Positions 1 to 7,502 of a DNA stretch of 64,000 nucleotides are shown here, piece by piece. A program made the translations under genes and the position numbers. Origin of the DNA: Prevotellaceae bacterium (GTDB lineage Bacteria; Bacteroidota; Bacteroidia; Bacteroidales; Paludibacteraceae). The first letter of the stretch is position 1. Each line of letters begins with the position of its first letter. The stretch lies in contig JACJXK010000016.1 of NCBI GenBank assembly GCA_020636675.1, positions 1-64,000 on the forward strand. The letters run 5' to 3'. Under the pieces are notes generated by a model. It saw only the letters and a program-made list of their open reading frames with translations. It did not search any database and had not been told where the DNA came from.

Positions 1-120
1 ACCATCGTTGGGCGGACACTCGCCTTTGGCCGCAGAGCAGGGGATGTGTCTTGTTCTAATAGCCCCGTACTCTTTGCCGTACGGAATGCAGTGATTTTAT
101 TCATCGCTTTCTTCTTTTAG
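1..120. repeat. Intergenic repeat element, copy 1 (cut by window edge)
   Basis: A stretch of about 40 bases beginning at base 2 recurs nearly unchanged at 2427-2466; both contain CATCGTTGGGCGGACACTCG and then GAGCAGGG. It is followed by a small palindrome around GTACTCTTTGCCGTAC. The element lies downstream of hipA, and the matching copy lies upstream of hipB, so the hipBA operon is flanked by related sequences in the same orientation. It belongs to the modular family described at 37385 and 45290. No coding potential is seen. Confidence 0.6.
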
Positions 121-206
121 ATGCCACATATACAGCAAAAAAACGCACCATAGTTAAATTAAATATCTGATTCTTAAATATTTAATTCATAGAAATTCCC
201 TGAAAT

Positions 207-1697
207 CTAAAGTTTGAAGTGCTTTTCAACCATGCTTTTAAGCAATTCATCCGAGATATTGGTCAAACCTGTCTTCTCAATAAGAGGATATTCTTCCTTG
301 TTCTTACCAACGACAAACTTTCGTTCATTACCATCAATACTAGCATAAAGATGGTAATTCCCTTTATACGTCTGATCTATACGCATGTTCGCAATGATGT
401 GGCCATTGATTTCTATTTCAGCAGATTTGATGTCATCATCCAACTCACCCCATGCTTTAAGATGGTCAGAGAGTGTATTTTCTACTCTGCCAATCCATTC
501 TTCCGCAACACCATGTTTTGAAGCCACAGAACGGAATTGTTTCAATGAACTGACCACGTCACGAATTATGGCATCCGGTCTGCGAATACCATTATCACGT
601 GCGAATTCTATTATATCATCACGAGTAATATTACGAAGTTTGGCTCGGATAAACATACAATGGTTCTCATTAGGGAGATATCCACCTCTGTTTATAATAT
701 AGGTTATATCGTATGCCGGAGACAAACGCCATGAACCATCTTTTCTCATGATAAACGAGAAGTTCTTGTTGTGATCGTCCGTATTGTTCGACAGGATATT
801 GAAAACCATTCTTCGGAATACCTCTTGGCAATCAGCTTCCGGCAGATGAAGTTTTCTACAAACAGTTATTAGCAGTTCATAGCTGTCCGCATCAGGATAA
901 ATAGCAGCCAACGTTTGTGTATGTACTTTCTTCTGACCATCACGGTCAAAACGTTTGGTTATGAAATGATTATTGCCTTCAACCGCATAAAGGGCAGAAG
1001 GCATCATGCTGATTCCTGCTGCCATAGCCAACTCATAATATGTCATTTCCAATTCCGCAGAGCAGAATTCCGAATTGCCGAACTTCAATAGATAATAGTC
1101 AAAGCCTTCCATGCCGATTATCTGACCACTTCTGATTTCGCCCGTCTTACTATTGATTGCAATAATAGCTTTTGGCTGACGACCACCTGCAGAAGTTCCA
1201 ACCGTCAGCAAAGACTGCATGGTAATGGACTCATCCGATTTTATCCGTGCATTTTCTCTTTCCGTAAAGATACGCTCGGCCAAGTCTGCCAACGACTTCA
1301 TATCAATCTTCTCTGCTTTTCTTTCACGCGATGATTCAGGTGAAAATTCCAAAGCACCCATTCCTCGTTTCCCGATGAATGAAAGTTTATCAAGCGGTGT
1401 GATATCAGCTCCCGAAAGATGGTTTTGCAATCGCCATAGATCAAACAGCTGATTACCCCAAGCGTCAGGTAGTGAATCTGCAACAAATGCAGGAAGTTTC
1501 TGATAAATCTTGGCATCATCACCCCACACAGGAGCAAGAGCTCTTACTCCGTCAACGGGTGCCACAAGAGGAGAAACATTCAGTCCCTTCTTTATAAACT
1601 CAGGATTATAAGTAAAGTACGATAATCTGCGTCGGTCATCCCAAGACAGTCTCCCAATTTCTTCATCCCAAAGGATTACTCTTAATGACTTAATCAT
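207..1697 (-). CDS. hipA: HipA-family serine/threonine kinase toxin
   Basis: This 496-residue protein has the HipA layout: an N-terminal HipA_N region (about residues 1-110, with the FIGKRGMGALEF signature near 107-118) followed by the kinase fold. Visible motifs are a glycine-rich phosphate loop VGTSAGGRQPKA (166-177), which includes serines at the position of the autophosphorylated loop, the catalytic segment NNTDDHNKNFSF (304-315; probable catalytic Asp307) and the metal-binding Asp in SPAYD (330). Family members phosphorylate a tRNA synthetase (GltX in E. coli) and cause growth arrest. The last 80 or so residues after the kinase core are an extension not found in E. coli HipA (440 aa). 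It starts 9 bp after the hipB stop on the same strand, so the two genes form an operon. All key kinase residues appear intact. Confidence 0.9.
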   Translation of the reverse strand: MIKSLRVILWDEEIGRLSWDDRRRLSYFTYNPEFIKKGLNVSPLVAPVDGVRALAPVWGDDAKIYQKLPAFVADSLPDAWGNQLFDLWRLQNHLSGADITPLDKLSFIGKRGMGALEFSPESSRERKAEKIDMKSLADLAERIFTERENARIKSDESITMQSLLTVGTSAGGRQPKAIIAINSKTGEIRSGQIIGMEGFDYYLLKFGNSEFCSAELEMTYYELAMAAGISMMPSALYAVEGNNHFITKRFDRDGQKKVHTQTLAAIYPDADSYELLITVCRKLHLPEADCQEVFRRMVFNILSNNTDDHNKNFSFIMRKDGSWRLSPAYDITYIINRGGYLPNENHCMFIRAKLRNITRDDIIEFARDNGIRRPDAIIRDVVSSLKQFRSVASKHGVAEEWIGRVENTLSDHLKAWGELDDDIKSAEIEINGHIIANMRIDQTYKGNYHLYASIDGNERKFVVGKNKEEYPLIEKTGLTNISDELLKSMVEKHFKL

Positions 1698-1706
1698 ATC
1701 GGTATG

Positions 1707-2015
1707 TTATTTAGAGTGACGAATACGTTGAGCTTTCTTCTCATCACCACGCATGAGGTAAGGTGACTCGGGTAACTCAGGCAACAAGTCATCCAATGCA
1801 TTGACCTGACCAACAACCTTCAGTAAAAGAATAAACGTTGACAAAGAAAGATTGCCGGCAGTTCCATTCTCAAACTTATGAATTGTGGTAAGTCCAATAC
1901 CGGATTGATCAGCAACATCTTTCTGCGTTAGGTTGCAGCGCATCCTGTATTCCTTGAAGCGTGAGCCTAGCAAACGAACAAGTTCAGGTGTAGAATACTC
2001 ATATAAGTCTGCCAT
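1707..2015 (-). CDS. hipB: HipB-like XRE-family antitoxin/repressor
   Basis: A small helix-turn-helix protein of the Cro/C1-XRE family. The HTH spans roughly residues 15-70 (LGSRFKEYRMRCNLTQKDVA, then SGIGLTTIHKFENG), and the C-terminus is short and basic. The reading frame extends upstream to 2063, but the natural start is the ATG at 2015 giving MADLYEYSTPELV; the upstream codons overlap the promoter and operator. The gene lies just before hipA. By analogy with known HipBA modules it should bind and neutralise HipA and repress the operon from the palindrome at 2037-2081. Confidence 0.85.
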   Translation of the reverse strand: MADLYEYSTPELVRLLGSRFKEYRMRCNLTQKDVADQSGIGLTTIHKFENGTAGNLSLSTFILLLKVVGQVNALDDLLPELPESPYLMRGDEKKAQRIRHSK

Positions 2016-2036
2016 AATACTATATTTATATATCAG

Positions 2037-2105
2037 TATATTGATAGTTAATGATGTATTCAATACATTATCTTCAATATAGTGAATGTTATAAGTGCAA
2101 AATTA
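2037..2105 (-). promoter_or_regulatory. hipBA promoter and probable HipB operator
   Basis: On the minus strand a TAATTTTG -7 element (2098-2105) fits the Bacteroidota consensus TAnnTTTG. Just downstream of the expected start site is an interrupted palindrome: outer arms TATATTGA (2037-2044) and TCAATATA (2074-2081) enclose a perfect inner pair ATGTATT/AATACAT (2054-2060 and 2062-2068). A palindrome between transcription start and hipB is the expected place for autorepression. The operator role is inferred. Confidence 0.6.
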
Positions 2106-2269
2106 CTATACTTTTTTGAAACAAAAGAGATTTTCGAAGGAATATGCGATTCTGTAGCAGTTATTTAACATTAAGGCATCATTTTTGACCTGTAGGTCTT
2201 GATTTATAGTTTGGTGATTGTAAAAAGCGACTTGGAAAAGTTCGATATCTTGTGAGGTTGCTTTCATCG

Positions 2270-2570
2270 GACTGCCGTCATCAGAATATCCCGTAGGGAT
2301 AACCTCTTTGTATAAAAAGGATGAGAAGTGGGACGGCATTCCATCGGAATGCACCAAGGTATTGCGTTGCCATAGTTTCTCGGACTGGATTTACAGGATA
2401 AAACAGGATTTTTCCAAACGCCTCACCATCGTTGGGCGGACACTCGCCTCTGACCGCGGAGCAGGGCAGCAATATGGTACATTCTTCCGGAATGTGGTTG
2501 TCGATGCCTATTTTTCACTACAAAGAGACAATGCCTACGGCATCTCTTTTTTCGCAGGCGTTCGGATATG
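2270..2570. repeat. Intergenic repeat element, copy 2 (composite)
   Basis: This region between hipB and the TPP riboswitch holds several modules of the repeat family. The palindrome ATCCCGTAGGGAT (2288-2300) is followed by AACCTCTTTGTA. GGCATTCCATCGGAATGCACC (2333 onward) is itself a small inverted repeat. The block 2427-2466 matches bases 2-42. ATGCCTACGGCAT (2531-2543) is preceded by CAAAGAGAC. Open frames here read partly alike in other copies (RDNAYGI-type stretches), which reflects DNA repetition rather than a gene. Confidence 0.7.
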
Positions 2571-2691
2571 ATGAACCGGATTGAGAGAGTCCTGAGTCCT
2601 ATTGAGAGAAGAAAACATAGTGCTTAGGTGAATTGTCACATACGAAGGCGAAGGCCTTGTTCTGCTGGTGTTCAAAAAAAGCATAAATATA

Positions 2692-2722
2692 TTGGCATAC
2701 ATTGTCCGATTGTGTAACTTTG
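2692..2722 (+). promoter_or_regulatory. Promoter of the thiamine riboswitch operon
   Basis: TTG (2692-2694) and TAACTTTG (2715-2722) are separated by 20 nt, matching the Bacteroidota -33/-7 promoter. Transcription should start near 2729, just before the TPP aptamer. Confidence 0.7.
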
Positions 2723-2734
2723 CGGCCATAATAA

Positions 2735-2820
2735 GATTTATGGGGTGCCTTACTAATTCAGGCTGAGATTATACCCTTTGAACCTGTTCGGATAATGCCG
2801 GCGTAGGAAACAATGAGAAC
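2735..2820 (+). promoter_or_regulatory. TPP (THI-box) riboswitch
   Basis: The aptamer is recognised from its ordered conserved segments: GGGGTGCC (2742 onward), GGCTGAGATTATACCC, TTTGAACCTG, then CGGATAATGCCGGCGTAGGAAA. These are the hallmark P2-P5 elements of the thiamine pyrophosphate riboswitch. It precedes a TonB receptor and PnuT, a typical thiamine-uptake arrangement in Bacteroides relatives. TPP binding should reduce expression of the uptake genes. Confidence 0.93.
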
Positions 2821-2854
2821 GACGTTGAATGGTTTCAATTGTTCGTTTTTTTTT
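2816..2854 (+). terminator. Riboswitch expression platform (intrinsic terminator)
   Basis: Just after the aptamer an imperfect hairpin forms between GAACGACGTTGAA and TTCAATTGTTC, with loop TGGT, followed by a run of nine T (2846-2854). Its 5' arm overlaps the 3' end of the aptamer (CAATGAGAAC), so a switch between aptamer P1 and terminator is plausible. This suggests control by transcription attenuation. Confidence 0.7.
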
Positions 2855-2941
2855 GATGATGGCTCGTTGATTTGATGAACATTTTTCAGAGGACTGTGAT
2901 TTCGGTAGCACAACAGGATCGAAGTTAAAATCATCAATAAA

Positions 2942-5173
2942 ATGAATAGTAGAAAGTTACAGTTGGTTGTCCTCGCTTTAGTAGGATGTGTTACCGGTTA
3001 TTCACAAGAAAAAAATCAGAGAGAGAACGACTCTGTTGCCGGCAAGTATGATTTGCAGGAGATAGAGGTGAGGGCTACCCGGGTGTCCGGCAAGATGCCT
3101 ATTGCCCATACGGACGTGTCGCAGGAGGAGTTGAAGAAGAAAAATTTCGGACAGGACATTCCATATCTGTTACAGAACACACCGTCGGTGGTGATCACTT
3201 CCGATGCGGGGAATGGCGTTGGCTATACAGACATACGGTTGAGAGGAGTTGATGCTTCCCGTATCAATGTCACGACAAACGGGGTGCCGATGAACGATGC
3301 CGAGTCGCACAAGATGTATTGGGTGGATGCCCCAGATTTGGCTTCTGCCATTGGCTCTGTGCAGATACAGCGTGGAGCCGGCTCTTCGACCAATGGTGCG
3401 GGAGCCTTTGGTGGTTCCATCAACATGAATACGGCTTCGTTGAGTTCCCGTTTCGAGGGAGAGGCCTCTTTCTCTTATGGTATGTTCAATACCAACAAGC
3501 AGTCGTTGAACCTGAACTCCGGTTTGCTGGATAAACATTGGGTGGTGAACGGTCGCTTCTCCCATATCTATTCAGATGGATATATAGACAGGGCATCTAC
3601 CGACTTGAACTCGTTCTTGGCACAGGCTGCCTATTATAATGGGGCAACGGTGATAAAATATCTCACCTTCGGAGGAAAGGAACGCACCTATAACGCTTGG
3701 GACGGAATGACCAAGGAGCAGATGGACAAGGGCCGAAGGCATAACTCTTGCGGCGAGATTCAGGATGCGGAGGGAAAGGTGGTTGGCTATTACGATGACC
3801 AGATAGACAACTATCTGCAATGGAATAACCAGTTGATGTTTTATCATAAGTTCGCCAACCGATGGTCGCTTAGCTTGGTGGGCCATTATACTTATGGTGA
3901 CGGTTTTTACGAGCAGTATAAGAACAACGCCAAGTTGGCCTATTATATGCTTCCGGTCACGGAAGATCTGAAACGCAGCAATCTGGTGCGACGCAAGGCG
4001 ATGAATAACGATTTTTATGGTTTTGTGGGTTCTGCCAACTACCTCTCTTCGAGATTTTCTCTTGCCTTGGGCGTTGCCGGCAACCGGTATGTGGGCGACC
4101 ATTGGGGTCGGGTGCAGGAGCTGGCAAAGGAGAATAGTTTCGATTTCCCTCATGAGTACTATCGTAACAAGACCGACAAGAAGGACGCCAATGCCTTTGC
4201 GAAGGCCACGTATGAGCTCTTCCGAAACTTCTGCCTTTACGGAGATATTCAATATCGCTACATCCGCCATGAGATATGGGGCTCCAGCTCGTCTTATGAC
4301 TATACGAACGAACAGATGCAGGCAATCGATGTAGACAAAACTTATGATTTTGTCAATCCGAAGGCAGGTGTCAACTATACGTTTGCAAAGTATAATAAGG
4401 TCTATTTCTCGTTTGCCGTTGCCCAAAGGGAACCTACCAGAGATGATTTCACCAATGCCTCTTTGGACGAAAACGGAAACCGAAAATATCCGAAGTCGGA
4501 GAAGATGTTTGACTATGAGTTTGGCTACCAATTTGATAACAAAACATGGAATGTGGGTGTTAATCTCTATTATATGGATTATGACAATCAGCTGGTTCTG
4601 ACCGGGCAGGAGAACATGGATACCTACGACGCTTTGTATGAAAATGTAAAGGACAGCTATCGCCGTGGTGTGGAGTTGAGTCTGGGTGTCAATCCTCTCT
4701 CTTGGTTGTCGCTGGGAGGTAACGTGACGCTGAGCCAGAACCGCATAGAAGACTATACGGAGTATGTCTATAACGACGATACGTATGCTATGGATCCCGA
4801 ATATCTGGGCACCACCACCATCTCCTATTCTCCGGATGTCATTGCCGGACTATTGGTCAATTTCCATTTCAAAGGTTTTGAGGCTGCTATCAACTCCCGT
4901 TATGTTTCGGACCAGTACATCACCAATGCGGAGCGTGACGACATGAAACTTGATTCGTATATGGTCTCCAGCCTGCAACTTGGTTATACGCTCAAGGTGG
5001 ACAATGCGCGGAACATACGTTTTGGACTGATGGTCAACAACCTCTTCAACGAGAAGTATTGCAGCCATGCTTATGGCTATTCCGGCATCTATGGCGGACA
5101 ACGTGTGGATGAGGTGTTCTATTTTCCGCAGGCTACTACCAATGTGTTGGCCAACGTGACGTATACTTTTTAA
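2942..5173 (+). CDS. TonB-dependent outer-membrane receptor, probable thiamine transporter
   Basis: A 743-residue TonB-dependent receptor. It has a signal peptide (cleavage near GYSQ, residue 22), a plug domain (about 40-150, starting at LQEIEVRATR and including LLQNTPSV, DIRLRGVD and QRGAGSSTNGAGAFGG), a 22-strand barrel, and the terminal Phe typical of outer-membrane barrels. Substrate is assigned from context: it lies directly behind a TPP riboswitch and in front of pnuT, the arrangement called OMPthi-PnuT in Bacteroides. It should carry thiamine across the outer membrane using TonB/ExbBD energy. The start is the ATG giving MNSRKLQLVVLALVG. No defects are seen. Confidence 0.88.
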   Translation: MNSRKLQLVVLALVGCVTGYSQEKNQRENDSVAGKYDLQEIEVRATRVSGKMPIAHTDVSQEELKKKNFGQDIPYLLQNTPSVVITSDAGNGVGYTDIRLRGVDASRINVTTNGVPMNDAESHKMYWVDAPDLASAIGSVQIQRGAGSSTNGAGAFGGSINMNTASLSSRFEGEASFSYGMFNTNKQSLNLNSGLLDKHWVVNGRFSHIYSDGYIDRASTDLNSFLAQAAYYNGATVIKYLTFGGKERTYNAWDGMTKEQMDKGRRHNSCGEIQDAEGKVVGYYDDQIDNYLQWNNQLMFYHKFANRWSLSLVGHYTYGDGFYEQYKNNAKLAYYMLPVTEDLKRSNLVRRKAMNNDFYGFVGSANYLSSRFSLALGVAGNRYVGDHWGRVQELAKENSFDFPHEYYRNKTDKKDANAFAKATYELFRNFCLYGDIQYRYIRHEIWGSSSSYDYTNEQMQAIDVDKTYDFVNPKAGVNYTFAKYNKVYFSFAVAQREPTRDDFTNASLDENGNRKYPKSEKMFDYEFGYQFDNKTWNVGVNLYYMDYDNQLVLTGQENMDTYDALYENVKDSYRRGVELSLGVNPLSWLSLGGNVTLSQNRIEDYTEYVYNDDTYAMDPEYLGTTTISYSPDVIAGLLVNFHFKGFEAAINSRYVSDQYITNAERDDMKLDSYMVSSLQLGYTLKVDNARNIRFGLMVNNLFNEKYCSHAYGYSGIYGGQRVDEVFYFPQATTNVLANVTYTF

Positions 5174-5183
5174 TAATCAGAAA

Positions 5184-5230
5184 CGGGAATCGGCAGGTAG
5201 AGGCCTGCGTGGCCCTTCTTCCGGTTCCCG
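5184..5230 (+). promoter_or_regulatory. Intercistronic hairpin between receptor and pnuT
   Basis: CGGGAATCGG (5184-5193) can pair with CCGGTTCCCG (5221-5230), with a smaller CAGG/CCTG hairpin inside. No T run follows, so it is more likely an mRNA-stability or processing element than a terminator. Its role is inferred. Confidence 0.4.
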
Positions 5231-5242
5231 AACAAGTGTGTT

Positions 5243-5836
5243 ATGGATATCGATTTGAAACTTATCCTACAGGTTGTAGGTGTTGTTCTGGGGTTGCTCT
5301 ATCTCTATCTGGAGTATAGGGTTAACATCTATTTGTGGATAGTGGGCATGGTGATGCCGATAGTGCATGGATGTCTCTATTTCAACTCCGGACTTTATGC
5401 GGACGCTGGTATGCAGCTCTATTATGTCTCTGCCGGTATATACGGATGGCTGGTTTGGAAAAACGTTCCGAAGAAATCGGCGAAGTTGGAGATAACCCAT
5501 GTGCCGGTAAGAATGTGGGGGCGGCTGTTTATTCTATATGCGGGTCTACATGCGGTCATTTATCTTGTGCTGGTCGGTTTGACCAATAGTACGGTGCCGG
5601 TTCTGGACAGTCTGACCACGGCTTTGTGCATCGTTGCCTATTGGATGCTTTCGCGAAAGTATGTGGAGCAGTGGCTTGTCTGGCTTGTTGTGGATGCGGT
5701 TACCGTGGGGTTGTATGTCTATAAAGGCATCCCGATTACGGCCATGCTTTATTCCGTGTATACGGTACTTGCGTTGGTGGGCTATTTCCGTTGGCTGGGG
5801 CAGATGCCGTCAAAGAAGGAATCTTTAATCGAATAA
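5243..5836 (+). CDS. pnuT: PnuC-family transporter, probable thiamine transporter PnuT
   Basis: A 197-residue integral membrane protein with about seven hydrophobic segments and the PnuC-family pattern (LYLEYRVNIYLWIVG, GWLVWKN, then a late RKYVEQWLVW segment). PnuC proteins facilitate diffusion of vitamin precursors through the inner membrane, and the vitamin is then trapped by phosphorylation. The riboswitch-controlled position after the outer-membrane receptor points to thiamine, hence PnuT. The thiamine pyrophosphokinase gene (tnr3/thiN) that often completes this operon in Bacteroides is absent here; a terminator follows directly. Confidence 0.85.
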   Translation: MDIDLKLILQVVGVVLGLLYLYLEYRVNIYLWIVGMVMPIVHGCLYFNSGLYADAGMQLYYVSAGIYGWLVWKNVPKKSAKLEITHVPVRMWGRLFILYAGLHAVIYLVLVGLTNSTVPVLDSLTTALCIVAYWMLSRKYVEQWLVWLVVDAVTVGLYVYKGIPITAMLYSVYTVLALVGYFRWLGQMPSKKESLIE

Positions 5837-5854
5837 GATGGGTTTCTGCATATG

Positions 5855-5900
5855 AAACAGGCGGGGCGTCTTCTTGGAAAAGGAGACGCCCCGCTTGTTT
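5855..5900. terminator. Bidirectional terminator between pnuT and the propeller lipoprotein gene
   Basis: A GC-rich hairpin pairs 5855-5871 with 5884-5900 (17 bp with one G-U pair, core GGCGGGGCGTCT/AGACGCCCCGC) around a 12-nt loop. It lies between two convergent genes and probably stops both transcripts. Confidence 0.8.
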
Positions 5901-5917
5901 CATGGATGAAACGGATT

Positions 5918-7480
5918 CTAATTCTTCTCAATCTTTGACGCGCCGGAATAGGTGTCCACCTCAGAATCTGTCATCTCCGAACCGTAGGTGCTTTGGATGG
6001 CCTCCTCCTTCTCGATGAGGCTATAGAATTCGTTCTGAGACACCTCCACGGGCCCGAGTAGGAACTCCGTGGCATTGTAGCTTTTGATCAGATTCATGTT
6101 ATAGTCGGCTTCCGTATGGGGAATGACAAATGGTTTGTGGGTCTTTCCGTTCTTGTCGAAATAGGAGAAGTATGGGCGTCCGTAATTGCCGTCTTCCCTC
6201 CGGAGGAATACGAACCAACGACCGGAAGATGCCCAAGCGTGGTAGCATTCGCTTACGTTGCTGTTGATGGCATCGAGGGCCGACACCTCTTTTGTTTCTA
6301 GGTTCATCAAATAGAGGTCGGCCTCCTTCTGCGTGTATGCGTTCGGTCCGAAGGGTGCGATGGTGAAGATCATGTACTTTCCGTCGGGCGAGATTCTGGG
6401 GTGGGAGGCGCTTATCCCCTTGGCGGAGGCATGGTAGATGTCTTCCACTTCGCCCCATGTCTTGTCCGTTTCGTTGAAAGGAATCCTTTTGAGGTCGTAT
6501 TTCATCTTTTTGAATTCATTAATCTCGTTTATAGTGGAGTCCGAACTGCAGAAGTAGAGGTATTTTCCGTCTGGCGACCAACTCGGAAATGTTTCCTGTT
6601 TGTCTTTTGTCTTCAGGACATGGGTAATTTCGTTCTTGTTTATGTCATATAGCACCAAATCCGAACGGAAGTCGTAGACGAATATTTTGCCAGTCTCTTT
6701 AGAAAGGAAACTTTGCCTAATCTCGTTGCTTGAGAATGCGATCAACGGCAGTGTGGGATGCCATGATGAGTAGACGGTGCCGGCAAACATATCACCCGCC
6801 TTTGTGTTTATTTTGTGGACCTTTCCTTGGTAGGTCATGATCATGCCGCCTCCCTTTCCTCTGTAATAGAACATGCTGTTTTCGGGGTTGTTTTGCTGGC
6901 TTACGTGGCAGTTCATGCAGGACTGCTCGCGGCTGGCGGGGTCGCATTTCCTCTTGTGGTTGGTCAGGATGGGTTTCTGTTCGGAGGTCTCCAAGTTGAA
7001 TTGGAAAAGGCCTATGTTGCCGGTACTCATGTACGATGGCTCGATGAGGCGGTAGGTCAGGTATGGATCTATCGCATCGGGTGCCACTCCGTTCTTGAAC
7101 GGCTCGTATTGGAGCCATTTGCCGTTTGCTTTGACGTAGATGTCGTAGGTCAGCTCTTTCCCTTTGTTCTTCGACAAAAGTGATTTCCACTCTTTGGCGG
7201 AAAAATGAATCCTCATCTTCTTGTCGCCGGAGGCAGTGATTGTATTCCCGTTGGAGTCAGAGACCCTGACGATGCAAGCCTCACCCTTCTCTTGGACAAG
7301 GAAGTTCATCGGCGCGATGTTGTAGGGCATCACAATGTCTGTGTAGTCGGGGTAGAGCAAAGCCCGTTTGCCAGTCTTCCCGCTGTCGGTTGGAATGCTA
7401 GGTGTGCATGCTGCCATTAGCAGGGTCGTTATTCCTAGTATGATCCCTGCTATCCTATTCTTTATGTTTTTCTTTTTCAT
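5918..7480 (-). CDS. TolB-like beta-propeller lipoprotein with a CxxCH motif
   Basis: A 520-residue lipoprotein with a type II signal peptide (lipobox LLMAAC, Cys25). An N-terminal Ig-like domain (about 40-140) is followed by a CMNCH motif (188-192), which fits covalent c-type haem attachment or metal binding. The C-terminal half carries TolB/PD40-type propeller repeats, with blades showing SWSPDGKYLYF and RISPDGKYMIF. It should be anchored in the periplasm or at the outer membrane. It is transcribed after the membrane protein at 7503-9326 with a 22-bp gap, so the two are likely partners. No substrate or pathway can be stated. It resembles Bacteroidales proteins annotated as TolB-like translocation proteins or cytochrome c biosynthesis proteins, but the true function is unknown to me. 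Confidence 0.75.
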   Translation of the reverse strand: MKKKNIKNRIAGIILGITTLLMAACTPSIPTDSGKTGKRALLYPDYTDIVMPYNIAPMNFLVQEKGEACIVRVSDSNGNTITASGDKKMRIHFSAKEWKSLLSKNKGKELTYDIYVKANGKWLQYEPFKNGVAPDAIDPYLTYRLIEPSYMSTGNIGLFQFNLETSEQKPILTNHKRKCDPASREQSCMNCHVSQQNNPENSMFYYRGKGGGMIMTYQGKVHKINTKAGDMFAGTVYSSWHPTLPLIAFSSNEIRQSFLSKETGKIFVYDFRSDLVLYDINKNEITHVLKTKDKQETFPSWSPDGKYLYFCSSDSTINEINEFKKMKYDLKRIPFNETDKTWGEVEDIYHASAKGISASHPRISPDGKYMIFTIAPFGPNAYTQKEADLYLMNLETKEVSALDAINSNVSECYHAWASSGRWFVFLRREDGNYGRPYFSYFDKNGKTHKPFVIPHTEADYNMNLIKSYNATEFLLGPVEVSQNEFYSLIEKEEAIQSTYGSEMTDSEVDTYSGASKIEKN

Positions 7481-7502
7481 GACTGTCTCTTTTATTTGAA
7501 AA

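Noticed and set aside
3572..4531. 319-codon open frame on the minus strand opposite the TonB receptor
   Set aside because: It lies fully inside a strong gene and has low-complexity composition, no promoter and no recognisable domain. It is an antisense shadow frame.
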